Origin: Lepisosteus oculatus
Lineage: Eukaryota > Chordata > Actinopteri > Semionotiformes > Lepisosteidae
Direction of reading: 5' to 3'
Assembly (NCBI RefSeq): GCF_040954835.1
Contig: NC_090711.1
Location: 1,929,501 to 1,993,500, forward strand
DNA: 64,000 nucleotides
In this document: piece after piece, positions 40,363-51,131 of the stretch
How the letters are laid out: every line of letters starts with the position of its first letter
Numbering within the stretch: position 1 is the stretch's first letter
Notes under the pieces: generated by a model
What the model saw: only the letters and a program-made list of their open reading frames with translations
What the model was told of the DNA's origin: nothing
Database searches by the model: none
Translations under genes and position numbers: made by a program

Positions 40363-41566
40363 AGGCAGCGGTGACTGACATGGACACACACAGCAAGGAG
40401 AGTTCAAAGCTCAAGCACACTACAATCCTTCGAATTCAGTTGTGGACATCACATCAGAGGGCTCTCCAGAACTCTTTATGGCTCAGTCTACCACATTCAA
40501 ACGCAGATACCCCATCCTTTAAGAAGACAATACGTTGTACTACAATGGCATCCAATTATGAAGTACTTCCTGCTAGCTTCCATTTAAAAAGTAAGTTATG
40601 TCGCCGTAAAATGAAAGGAAAACAAGGAACACTTTAGTTCCAAGGCTCGATAGAGGAAAGTTCCTCTCAGTTGAAATTCCTCACCAGAAATATGCCGCAC
40701 AACACTTGCCGGTTGACGATAATTGTTCAGTTATACGAGTTTAATTTTGGCGGCTCCTTGCCCTGGGTAACGGAACAAACTCGCGGTCTGTGGGCTTTGC
40801 CACGGTCAGGTTGTGCTTTGTTCAGTGTACCACTTTAACTTGGACATACCTGAATCAGGGGCACAAGAGGAGTAACACCTTATCTTCCCAAGGCCGTCAC
40901 CTGGGTCTTCGGGAAGCGGTCGACATGGCCGCCAAACCATGTGACCCACCAGCCTCGCTCTGGTGCACTGGCGCGGGAGTGAAGGCGCTGCGCTCCTTAA
41001 AGACATGGCGCTCATAGTAAACTACAGTAAACTACACCGTGTTTATATAATGTCATCCTCGGGGTGAGATTCATTTATCTGGGGAGGGACATGGTTACAG
41101 GGAGAACCCAAGTATCGGCGAGAAATAACACGATCTGAAATCCCACGGATATACGAGCTCGCAATTCCTAAATGACCTGTTTAATAGAAGACAATTAAGA
41201 AGTGTTTTGGGACAGATATTTAGTAGCGGAGAATCACACTTCACTCTTCCTGTAAAACGGCATTAAACTAGTACAGCTGCCTCTTAATGAAAACAACGAA
41301 TTTTTGGTAAATGTAAGCCTAATAAATACTGTTTAGAAATAGCCTCTGAGAAAATATACCCTTACTGCTTTGTTTGTGTTAAAATAAATTTGGTCTTTTT
41401 AAGACTTGCTGAATCCGCGCTCTGCCAAAACTGAAGCCGGCGCACTAGAACAAACTTGAAATTCCAAAGTATTATTCTTTGCTACAGACTCCCACAACTC
41501 TCAGTGTAAAGCAATGTCACAAAGTGAAGTAGTGGCAAGATTACTTGCCATTACGGGGCAGAAGGT

Positions 41567-41775
41567 GGCTGGAAGGTTGCCGGTTCAAATCCAGTGGCCG
41601 GCAGAGGAATCCTACTCCGTTGGGCCCCTGAGCACGACCCTTAACCCCAACTGCTCCAGGGGCACCATATAAATGGCTGACCCTGCGCTCTGACCCCAAG
41701 CTTCTCTCCATGTCTTTGTGTCTCATGGAGAGCAAGTTGGGGTATGCGAAAAGACAAATAAATAATGAAAGAAAG
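41567..41775 (+). mobile_element. tRNA-derived SINE, 5'-truncated
   Basis: Starts inside the head (GGCTGGAAGGTTGCCGGTTC, AAATCC) and keeps the full body, including GAGCACGACCCTTAACCCCA, which is partly lost in the 35.5 kb copy, and an A-rich tail. Confidence 0.85.
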
Positions 41776-42774
41776 TGATCTTATCTTACAGTACAGTACA
41801 ATCATGTTGCACTTCTCCTAGACAGTCACCAGGTGGCAGTGTTCGGTATTCACCTCCTAGTTTTGTCACTCGGAGCATCCCATTATAGATCAGAGTTTAA
41901 AACCGATACCAATAGCAGAGTGATTCATATCTATCGCCCCGGGACGTCTACGGGTGGAAACGATGTCCTGTTACCCAAATAAGGCCCGAGAGAAGCTCCT
42001 GCTATATTGGTTTACCTTGGGATGCAAAGTAGCTGTAGTGTCCCTGTGTGTCTGCCTGTGCAAGACTGCGCATGTTTGCACAGAGGTCAGACTCCCTCCT
42101 GCTCCAGCAATGTTATTCGTAAGAAAGCAAGAAAGTTTCCACACAAGGGGAGACACTTTGCTCATGTTGGCGACAGTGATCCGGGGGCCTCATGCAGCTG
42201 TTTCCCGGAAGAAGCCAGGGGATTCAACTTTGACAGCATGGCTGGGGTGCCTGTGCCATACCCCCACAACCCTTTGTGTAAAGAAACCCCCCCCCCCAAC
42301 TCTCATTTCTCAGTGCATTTCAGCAGCTGTTTTCACTTGCGCCCTCTGTCTGGGGTTGGTGCTGTGGGTCTGGAAGTCCAGCTTTGTCAGCTGGGTGCCC
42401 TCGTGCTCTAGGAAGCAGTGAACCGTCTTCAGTCGAGACGGTAATAAACACGGCGACCTACGCTGCGCTCATCTGGCGAGCGGACCTCTCCTACGCTGTC
42501 GAAGCGCTCGGTCCCCCAGCCGGCGCAGCGGAGGACTCTGGGAGTGAGCCGCCTGGCCAGGCCCCGAGTTTGCGCAGAGATTAGACCCCAGTCCGGCCAC
42601 CTGTGATAAAGGAGCTAATCCCCCGTGTTGACAGTGTCCTGGGAAGAACGGGCAGGAGCGCGAGCTCCGCCATTCCGGGCTGCTCCTCGCTGGGGATTTC
42701 CCTTTATCCGGGGATTAGGGAAGGGAAGGGCCTTGGAATTGGCATGGAAACCTGCATGAGGAGCAAGGGAGGGG

Positions 42775-42930
42775 CCCCTTTCATCTCCTCCGAGATCAAA
42801 TATTCTCCCCCAGGGCTGATCCCCCCATTACTGTAACATCAAAGCCAAGAGCCAGGAATTAGCATGCGAGGTGAGAGGGGAGCGGGGCGCATCACAGCAC
42901 CCCAGGAATTAAATATTTAATACTGCATAG
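42775..42930. promoter_or_regulatory. Candidate conserved noncoding element next to a CpG-rich patch
   Basis: Motif-dense, non-repetitive DNA: GATCAAATATT and CATCAAAG (TCF/LEF-like), GGAATTAGCATGC, and GGAATTAAATATTTAATAC. It follows a CpG-rich patch at about 42.42-42.72 kb. No coding potential was seen. Confidence 0.25.
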
Positions 42931-44136
42931 CTTGGTGCATTCTACACTATAGGTGTCCCTTCTCCACATGCTAGGACATTTTCCATAAAATCACATGGAA
43001 TACGGTTACAGATCGGGACAAAAGAAACTTCATTTGGAGGAATCGACACGAATGACTGAGCCGAGGCCTTCTGTGACGTGAACAAGCAAAACCTAAATTA
43101 AAGTATAAAAAAACTAAAACCTAAATTACTGGTTGGTTCTCAGAATTGAAAGCCAGACAACACTTATATAGTGCTGTTTTTTTTTTTAATCATTGTACTA
43201 AAGCACCACAAGGAAGGCCAGATTACAGATATTTCTGGGATTGCAAACTAATTTTAAACTAGGGTTTTAAACACCGCTCGGCTGCTGGTATGAATGCGTT
43301 TTTCCACTTGTACCAAATCCTCATGTTATTCGGGACACGGAACAGGACAATTCACACATCCTAACAAGTTAAGTTACACCTCAAGCAAAGTTGTGCCCCT
43401 TACTGTGTTTGATTAAGGTGAGTGGGCAAAGCCCAGTTCTGACCCATTGTCTTGCTCTGACAATGAATTAAGAAAGCATCCCATCACTGTCCCAGCGCCC
43501 ACCCCCACAAAATCCATCCTCCCAATATCATTAGCCAAAGCTAACAGGATTAATTAGTTGTCACCAACAAAGGACAATAAGCACAGCTGATCCCTACAAG
43601 TCAGAGAACACTTCACAGCTCCCTTTCTGATATGCAGATCTCCTAATGGCTGTTACCAGTGATTGTGGGATTTGAAGGAGATAAGGCTTCTCTAAGAGGC
43701 TGACAATGAGATTCCTCTGTGTGGGTCTTCATATCTGATCTCCCACCCAAGGGGTCATCTGAAAAAACAGTCAGGGGAAAAAAGGGAGGAGGGAGGTTGG
43801 AGGAGGGGCACAGGAGAGCTAATCTCTTCAAAGTAACTGCAACTCATAAATTACACACATGCAAAGCTGCTAGATGTTAGACACCAGGGGGCCACAACAG
43901 GCAAACACAAAGAGAGCTGGTACATACAGTAGGTGATGTGCTGTGCTGTGCGTCCAGTTTTCAGACCCCATCAGTAAAGAGATATGATTCAGAGTCTCTG
44001 ACTCTGCAGTCCATGCTGAGCAGCCCCCACTGTGCACCACCATCGCCACAGTTGTGACTCAATAATTACCATATGTACCGTAATCACCATCATAGTCAAA
44101 GTAATTCAGGTAGCTGACTGCGTCAGCACGCCTGGG

Positions 44137-44283
44137 CTGCAAAGGAACACGTAAAGGTTTATTCCCTGCTGGAAGGAGAAGGACAGAAACACGTTTCGAC
44201 TGTGGAGCCTTCTTCGGGTGTCACACGTTGTTTCTTTTCTTCTCTTTCCAGCAGGAAATAAACCTTTAGTATAATGCAAAGGA
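44137..44283. repeat. Palindromic (foldback) repeat, copy A
   Basis: The left arm CTGCAAAGGAACACGTAAAG, GTTTATTCCCTGCTGG is mirrored by CCAGCAGGAAATAAACCTTT and a terminal GCAAAGG. The arms are diverged and the right-hand inner part is truncated. Confidence 0.8.
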
Positions 44284-45356
44284 AGAACAAATAAAAGTCA
44301 CTCTCTTTCAAAATATTGTCATAGTCTTTACTTGACGTCTGAACTTATCGTTTTAATTCTAAACCATATGCAGATGATAGGTCACATCAATTTGTTTAAA
44401 GCATTTAAAACCTAACACCTGAACAAGGTGCAGTTATTTATCCAGCCTTACAGATATCTCTAGCAGGCTGCTGCAGTCGAAAGGCAGTGTGCCTGTGCTC
44501 CGACCATTACAGAAAACCATTTAGTGGAATTCGAAATATAAAGCCAATCAAATAAAATATTTTGAAGTTATTTCAGTTCACTTCTGTTTTAAATCAGGCT
44601 TTTACTTTTTTTCTTAATAAGTAACACATCGCCGACACAGCCAAGGGAATCGCTTCGGCTGCCGAAGTACCTAACACGGGCACACCAGGGCGGAAAGATT
44701 AAATACAACCGAGTTTTAATCTGGCGAGCAAGTCCGAAACAAACAAACAACTACGAATATTGTTAAAGTCACAGGAGAGCGTTACTGTGTCATTACAACA
44801 CTCTGAGTATCAGTGTTAGAGGAGCTGGATGCTCCATTGCGCGGTACTGCTGCTAAATGAGACCGCAGAATCTGCCTTCTGACTCACACCCGGCTTCTTA
44901 ATTAACTGGTTTTCCACATTCGCTTTAGCTACATCACCCCTGAAGAGAAGATTAGCTGGTTAATTACGCAACTCCAAAAAACAAGGGAGAACGTTATACA
45001 TTCCTTTCCCCCCGATATACTACCGCGATCCGAACGCCCCGACTGCGGTAGACACACGGGCTTCAGACGGTTTCGCGACAGTAGATGATCGTGTTGAAAG
45101 GTTGAGCTCAGGGGTGAATTGATGGGTCGATCGATCATTGACAGTGCTATGCGTCCGCCTTGTCGGAATGAAGTCCAGCGCTTCGTCATGACATAGCGTC
45201 CTGCTGTCGGCCAGATCAAGTGCATGAGGTTGATTTATATCATGTTCCTTCCTATCCAGAGTCCGGAGAAGCCGGCGTCCCTTTCTTTATGGCCTACATT
45301 ATGAAATGTTAAGAAGTGTGTTTTTTGTCAGTTGATTTTTACAACAAAATAGATTA

Positions 45357-45553
45357 TGCCAAGGAACAATAGGTTTATTCCACGCTGAAAAGAGAAAAGA
45401 AAAGAAACGCAACGTTTCGGCCGTGGAGCCTTCTTCAGGTGTGTGCAACCTGAGCAACCTCACACCTGAAGAAGGCTCCACGGCCGAAACGTTGCGTTTC
45501 TTTTCTTCTTTTTTCAGCGTGGAATAAACCTCTTACTTGTTCCTTTGCAGCCT
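45357..45553. repeat. Palindromic (foldback) repeat, copy B, with hammerhead-like core
   Basis: The best copy: arms TAGGTTTATTCCACGCTGAA ... ACGTTTCGGCCGTGGAGCCT and TCTTCAGGTGTG mirror almost perfectly around about 45450. The plus-strand core at 45466-45498 reads CTGAAGA, GGC/GCC stem, GAAA, ACG-TTG-CGT, which is hammerhead-like; the left arm gives the same core on the minus strand. Confidence 0.85.
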
Positions 45554-47025
45554 ACGCGTGCTGATGCAGCTCCCCACCTAGATGATGTCAAGTCTTGGAA
45601 GTTATTGTCGAACTTCGTGGGGGGGCGGAGTTGAGTGGAGCTTTTACTTTTCATTGGAGGGTCTCTTGCACTTTCTGTAGTGCGGAACACTCAGCTGCAG
45701 TCTGATTACTTTCTACCCCGTCATAAACGCGAACATCGGGACAACTACTGAAAGTGCAAAAGTGAAAACGTTTCGTGAAAACGTCTGATTTAAAGGCTGT
45801 GCAACCTCTAATATGATATATAAAATCGTAGTTGAATTGCTGAAGCCGGAAGCATTGATTTGGATTTTCCAAAGTACATTATACGTTCAGTATGATCTGT
45901 AAGAGTTTGCTGGGAAAATACGCACGGCAGTAATCCCATGGTTAAGATTCAGACTTCTGCTGTTTGTCTTTAAGCTGGAGTACGATCAAAAACGAAAAGC
46001 GGTTTTCATTTCTTTTTTTTCTTTTGAGCCTTTTTAAGTTTAACTGTAGTGTGAATTCGACCGGTGGAGAGACAGACAGCTGGGTCCTGTTCAAGATCTG
46101 CGTGCTGTGTCGGAGTAAAGAAAACCTGATGTGGCCTTATTAGGAGATTCGTTCCGATCAATTCGGATTTATTTACTTGGGAAAAAAAAACAGCATCTCA
46201 TTCCAATTGGTTGTCTTTCATTTCGTCGGCTCCCAAGAAAACAGAATTTCGCCTCGCTGAGTCATTTTCACTGACCCCTGATGCAATAGTAACAGTTTTA
46301 ATTGTAGTACTGCAGGATATCTATAGAAAGTCTCAAGGGGCCACAGATCACACACCAAGCTGACTCTTAAGACAGGGAGCTGTTGACACTTGATTCCCCT
46401 CTGAGAGACGAAATGCGTTAGTTCCCAGAGTGTTTGCGCTAGGATGTAACACAGAAAGGTTGCATAAGTCAACAGAAATCCATTCTGCTCGCTTCCTTAG
46501 AAATCGACAAATGTCAGTGGGTCCCAGAACGGAGACGAACAGCTTCCACACTCGATTTGAGAAGCACTGTCCGTTCAGAAGCCGAGCCACCGGGGAGAGA
46601 TCTTTCCTGAAAAGGTTATAATGACCATTCCATACCTGAACCGGTTTGAGATGTGAGACATAAGGGTCGTTTTTCACGACACGATGCTCCGACGCGACAA
46701 TCCTCCGACCTAAAGGATTTTCGGTGAACGTTAAATGAACTCCCCTTCAAAGTGATACGTGCAGAAATAGGCGGAATTAAACCGCTCCTTTATCGCAACC
46801 ACCCCCTGCAACACGCCGGCTAAGGCTTCCGAGTTGTAACAATATGACGATACTTTAACAGGTAGGAATGATCTAGAAATGTATCGCTACACAGCGAAGA
46901 CCTCAGTGAGGAATGTGCTCGATTCCGGAGTTCGCCACGGCAGGTCTTACTATACGGCTCCTGTCCATCCAGCACCTGTGGAGCATCGTACAGGACGGCG
47001 TGTGACCGCTTAAATGCTCTGGGGG
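45554..47025. other. Intergenic, AT-rich, no gene recognised
   Basis: No conserved frame or repeat recognised between foldback copy B and the irx duplicate. Confidence 0.6.
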
Positions 47026-47225
47026 TCGAAGCCCTCCTGCTCGTCCCCCGAGCGAGGGCCCTTCCTCTCCCTCACTCTCCTCCTCCTCCTCCTCCTCCGG
47101 TGCTCTGGCGGGTGGCCGCCTTGCCGCCTCTGGGGTCTCCGGCCGCCAGGGGGCGGCAGGACGAGTACGGGGCTCCGGCGCGACTTAGCGGAGACCCGAG
47201 GCACGAAGACGCGCCCTGAAACCAG
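47026..47225 (-). pseudogene. Partial irx7 exon-2 duplicate lacking the homeodomain
   Basis: Two blocks match irx7 exon 2 in the same order and orientation. One, about 47098-47215, corresponds to about 50192-50310 (residues before the homeodomain, down to ...KAATRxST). The other, about 47026-47098, corresponds to about 49921-50012 (Glu run and the GDEQE segment). The roughly 180 bp that encode the homeodomain in irx7 are missing. About 40 codons align without gaps before the join. After it the frame shifts, so the GAG run is read as Gly codons and meets TGA. The copy therefore cannot make an Irx factor. It looks like a decayed tandem duplication with an internal deletion. CCGG occurs near both ends of the deletion, so a microhomology join is possible. 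Confidence 0.85.
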
Positions 47226-47238
47226 CCAAAAGGAAAAC

Positions 47239-47266
47239 AAAAGTGGGAATAATAATTCCCACTTTT
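47239..47266. repeat. Perfect palindrome, 11-bp arms
   Basis: AAAAGTGGGAA is followed six bases later by its exact reverse complement TTCCCACTTTT. It lies about 14 bp beyond the upstream edge of the irx duplicate fragment. Confidence 0.9.
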
Positions 47267-49404
47267 GGGAATTAACTTCGCGTAAAATAATAATAACGCG
47301 TAGTTTCACCTGACGCGTAAATGAGTCCTCAGTGTCTTTAAATACCCATGTAGAACAATTGCCTGGCCGCTGATACAGGGGTGCTGTGGAGGGACAGTCC
47401 GGCGCCCGCATCACGGCAATAGTTGTTCGCCTTATCAATAAGAAAGCAATACCTACCACGTGCCCCTCGTGTTGCCCGGAGGATGCGGGACAAGACAACA
47501 GAGAGGAGAGTCCACGGGGCACCCGGGCCGACACCCCAAGATCACACATCTTTTTCCCTCAGAAGAAGGGAATCGGCAACTCCCGATCTTGTTTTGTTTT
47601 GGCGAGGCAGGCGGCCTCGGTCCGCCGCACTGAGAGCTCCCCCGTCTCAGCTGCAGCCGATCCCCAAAGCCCACCGCTCCCGTCTCCTGCGACCGACAAC
47701 CTCATCAGAAATCTTCTTTAACAGCGTTTCAGCTGCTTAAAAAGGAATAACGCAACTTACATAAAGAGCTGTTCACTTTAAGCGCTTTCCCACTAGCAAA
47801 ATTGCAGAACTACTTCGCATTACAAATAACAGAAAGAAATCAGCTGTATTTTGGTCTGTTCATTGCCGTCAGCTGTACAGCTGCCGGTTTGAACTTTAGA
47901 AACTAAAATGTATTCGTCTTAATGAAACTGTCCTAACAGGTGTGCTTGTATCAAAGCGCGTTCGTCAGTAACAGGCTTCACTTTCAAAGCAGTACTGCGT
48001 GTAACTGAATGAGAAAAAAACAGCATTCTTTTAAGTAGAGATGTAGTTGTTCTTCTGTATTCGTCGATTCGTCTTAATCGGGGTTCCCTCTGGAAAGCGG
48101 GGCATGGGGGGGCGACGGGACAGGAACACCCACAATAACAAGCACAGGCGCTAGGGATACATGAACACACACTGTATTATCCCCAATCACCACGATGGAT
48201 AGCGCAGGCTTTAGACGGGAATAAGAGGAAACGTCGTCAAATTAAAAATAAAATTGTACCGCTAAAATCCACACTCAAAAACGTTTAAGCACGCTGTATT
48301 GGGTTGTTATTAAGATAGGGACACGGAGGTGTTCGGGTTGTGCGCCTATCGCAACTATGTTGCGCATTGGTTTTGTCGGTTTGTTTCTTTCAATCCAGGT
48401 TTACAGTCTACACCGACCACAATCTATGGGGAGGCGGCCGCCTTTTCTCTGTATTTATACTTGAAGATAAAATTAAATCCAACAAAACCAGGACTTTTAA
48501 AATATTTTAATCCCGATCGGTTCGTAGCAACTGCAACACACATCACAAAATGCTAGACGACTCCAAACTTCATTCCGTTTTCACCGAGTCACTGGAACAC
48601 CTGCGTCTGAATACTCTGGCGTTCCTACCTGCTGGAGGCGTTTAACACACACCTGCTCCAGTTGCGTAAACCACTCGGTAAGCGTTACTATTCTCTAAAA
48701 ATAATGTCTTAATTATAAAGAGATCTCATTTACAACCGACACGTTTTCCTGCTTACATTTTCTTTTAATCAATTTTAAAGGAAATAAACTTAATCGAGTG
48801 GCGACTGTGAACGTTTGCTGTATATTATCGAGCCTCTCTTAAAAACAGTCAAACGGCACAAGATGTTCCCGCTCCAAACGTATTTAGCGGGATCGAATTA
48901 GAAAACCGTGGAGCCGCCTTATGTCAAAGACCCCACTGAGTTGTATCCACAGTGGATGAAAGCGATCTTCTGGACTTACTGTACTTTTCAGCCGCCATAG
49001 AAGCGACCGACCCACAAAGCAAATTAAAGAATGTGTTGATGTTTCAGCATCGGGCTGTACAGTCGTTCATGATGGACTTTTTTAAGTTAACACACAAATG
49101 TAATTTAACCGGTGTTGACATGGTTTTCGAAGTTAAATCAACCGGCCTTTACACAATCCACAAAACAGCAAGGTTTCCGTCAACAGATGCGTGTTTAAAC
49201 AGAATTATTTTCCGTCTCACGAAGTGCGTCTGCTTACATGGAGTCTCTCTCTTCTGCTCGGGCTTGTAGAAGCGAGACAGGCGGCAAAGCGAAGTCATCA
49301 GGCAGACGGTCTTGACTCACACCTGTAGCCCGGCGGGATCGTTACCCTATTCAGCACACAAGAACCTCAACACATCGCGCCAAGCTGCAGATTGCGTATG
49401 CATT
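47267..49404. other. irx7 3' flank, no gene recognised
   Basis: CpG-bearing to about 47.7 kb, then AT-rich. No further homology to irx7 was seen outside the listed fragment. Confidence 0.6.
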
Positions 49405-49410
49405 TTTATT
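49405..49410 (-). terminator. irx7 poly(A) signal AATAAA
   Basis: TTTATT on the plus strand reads AATAAA on the coding strand, about 175 bp past the irx7 stop and before an AT-rich tract. It is the first canonical hexamer downstream. Confidence 0.6.
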
Positions 49411-49584
49411 TAACAAAATACCTTATGTACAGTTCATATGTAAAAAATAATAATTTACAGGATGTACAAAGAAGAAAATATACGTCTTATCCGCGTGATT
49501 GTCTGCTGGAACACGAGACTTAAAAAAAAAAGATGAAACCTATGAGGTTTAAAGACCAAGTCGCAGCGCGCCCGGGGACCCCGC

Positions 49585-50331
49585 TCACTGACAGTTCAAG
49601 CCGCTGGCTGGGCCGTGCTTGAAGATGTACTGTGCCGGGTAGTAGACTGGGGAATACTGTCCGTTCCTCAGAGCCCAGTCCGGCCACAAGGCGCCCGTGT
49701 CCGGGCCGCCGCTTGTCGAGCGGGCTCGGTGCCCGCCGCCCGAGGTCGCCGTTTCCGCCAGCGACCATATCTTGGACTTCTGGGCTTTGGGCTCGTTCTC
49801 CGTGCAGCCCAAACCGGACCGCGCACAGACCGCCTCCGTGTCGCTCTCGGTACCCGGGGCCGGGGGCACTCGCTCCGAGCCCGGTAGCCCCCCGGCGTCC
49901 GCTTCTGCATCCTTCACGGCCCGGGGGTCCTCCTGCTCGTCCCCCGAGCACGGGCCCTTCGGCCCGAGCCCTTCCTCTCCCTCACTGTCCTCCTCTTCCT
50001 CCTCCTCCTCCTCCTCGGACCGGCCCTTGGAGCCCCAGCTCATCCTGTTCTCTTTCTTCAGGCGCCGGCGCGCGTTGGCGAACCAGGTGGACACCTGCGT
50101 CAGGCTCATCTTGGTGACGATGGCCAGCATGACCTTCTCGCCCTTGGTGGGGTACGGGTTCTTCAGGTGCTCGTTCAGCCAGGCCTTGAGCGCGCCGGTG
50201 CTCTCGCGGGTGGCCGCCTTGCCGGCCCTGGGGTCTTCGGCCGCCAGGGGGCGGTAGGTCGAGTACAGGGCCCCGGCGCGGCTAAGCAGAGCCCCGTGGT
50301 ACAAAGACACGGCTTTGGGGTCAAAACAGCT
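49585..50331 (-). CDS. irx7: irx7 exon 2 (homeodomain, acidic region, C-terminus, stop)
   Basis: The exon follows a strong acceptor (a pyrimidine-rich tract ending CCTTCCTTCAG) and opens with [13 protein letters not shown] in phase 0. It runs through the homeodomain and acidic run and ends [13 protein letters not shown]. The stop sits inside the exon, with a poly(A) signal about 175 bp further on, so no third coding exon is needed. Part of this exon is duplicated, without its homeodomain, near 47.1 kb. Confidence 0.92.
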   Translation of the reverse strand, partial: SCFDPKAVSLYHGALLSRAGALYSTYRPLAAEDPRAGKAATRESTGALKAWLNEHLKNPYPTKGEKVMLAIVTKMSLTQVSTWFANARRRLKKENRMSWGSKGRSEEEEEEEEEDSEGEEGLGPKGPCSGDEQEDPRAVKDAEADAGGLPGSERVPPAPGTESDTEAVCARSGLGCTENEPKAQKSKIWSLAETATSGGGHRARSTSGGPDTGALWPDWALRNGQYSPVYYPAQYIFKHGPASGLNCQ

Positions 50332-51046
50332 CTGAAGGAAGGGAGGAAAAAAAAGTCGAGTTAATTAGACAGCTGTTAAGCGTCTTGAAAACGGACGCAA
50401 ATGTTTATTTGTCATCGTATGATTATTTTAATTGAAATGTATATAAAGTGGTTGAAAAAAGAAGGTTTATTTAATCCACGTATAGCATTTATATTAAAAT
50501 GCATCACAAACGGAGACTGACTTGTGATTTCACCCAGGGACGGTCATTTGAAACCCGCATCGACGGGCCTGACGCTCAAGGGAGAAAAGTCGCTATAAAA
50601 AAAAGTTATCGGACACTAACAAAAATCCACGAAACAAAAAGAATACGGTAAAGGGTTGTAGGACCGGGAAGCCTAAAAGGAAGCGACATGGGACTCGCGG
50701 TCGCCCGGTATGAAATTGCAGCGCGACTCGCGTCCTGTCTTCACATCGCCTCCCCGGGAAAGCATTTTCTGCGCATCTCCCGAAACAGAGCGGATTGCAC
50801 AGTTACCCCGCCACCCGAGCGGTTCAACAGGGAGGAAAGCGAAGCTCGGCTTACCCTGTGCGCTCCGTGCCTCAGGTGAGGGTAAGGGACGAAACCGCAG
50901 TCCTGCACCCCGGGGAAAAACAGGGGCGCCGCCGCGAGGGCAGGGAAGGCAGGCGGCGGGGGGACCATCACGGTCTGATTCCCAGGCGGCAAGCGGAGGT
51001 TCTTCCCGAGGAATAAATCGCCGAATCCCGTTTGCGAGGCAGGCAT
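49585..51046 (-). CDS. irx7: Iroquois-class TALE homeodomain transcription factor, probably Irx7 (complete, two exons)
   Basis: Two exons splice in phase 0 into 312 codons: exon 1 51046-50855 and exon 2 50331-49585, with a 523-nt GT-AG intron. The homeodomain covers about residues 101-163. It has the TALE three-residue loop (PYP, about 123-125), the [19 protein letters not shown] block and the recognition-helix string [13 protein letters not shown], all Iroquois hallmarks. An acidic Glu run (about 170-187) follows, and an Irx-type [12 protein letters not shown] motif sits near residue 249. The family acts in the nucleus as DNA-binding patterning regulators. The N-terminus is much shorter than in IRX1-6, and the homeodomain has substitutions (L120, V131, V136, S140) where the others are nearly invariant. 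That compactness is why I favour fish irx7 over irx1-6. The class is certain; the paralogue number is inferred. Confidence 0.93.
50855..51046 (-). CDS. irx7: irx7 exon 1 (coding part)
   Basis: This exon holds 64 codons starting [12 protein letters not shown] and ending ...HGAHR, then a GTAAGC donor. It is rich in proline and aromatic residues. I chose this ATG because it lies shortly downstream of a TATA-like element and leads straight into the exon. An in-frame ATG 20 codons upstream (MSSGEG...) overlaps that element, so it would probably not be transcribed. No domain is visible in this exon. Confidence 0.8.
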
Positions 51047-51102
51047 CCTGGTCTTCCCGGTGTCAGCGCTCCGACAGCGGCGCGGCGCCCCCTCACCTGA
51101 GC

Positions 51103-51131
51103 TCATATACTGCGCCGGGCGCGGGGCGGGC
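51103..51131 (-). promoter_or_regulatory. irx7 core promoter: TATA-like element with upstream GC boxes
   Basis: On the minus strand, GTATATGAG (51103-51110) lies about 55-65 bp before the chosen start codon, with GGGGCGGG-type Sp1 sites immediately upstream (51121-51131 on the plus strand). The spacing predicts a transcription start near 51075-51080 and a short 5' UTR. The surrounding 49.56-51.18 kb is CpG-rich, like a developmental-gene CpG island. The transcription start itself is inferred. Confidence 0.5.

Larger units (their letters stand above)
38906..44136. other. Intergenic, no gene recognised
   Basis: AT-rich with a CpG-bearing patch at 42.42-42.72 kb. ACACTTATATAGTGCTG at about 43.16 kb hints at another decayed member of the 38.8 kb repeat family. 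Confidence 0.6.

Noticed and set aside
43150..43215. Fourth copy of the 'ACACTTATATAGCGC' repeat
   Set aside because: Only the first 15 or so bases match, then a T-run; too short to list as a repeat copy.
47010..47549. 179-codon open frame on the minus strand over the irx duplicate
   Set aside because: It mixes unrelated frames with an Arg run that is the shifted Glu-codon repeat; the frame homologous to irx ends at a TGA just after the deletion join.
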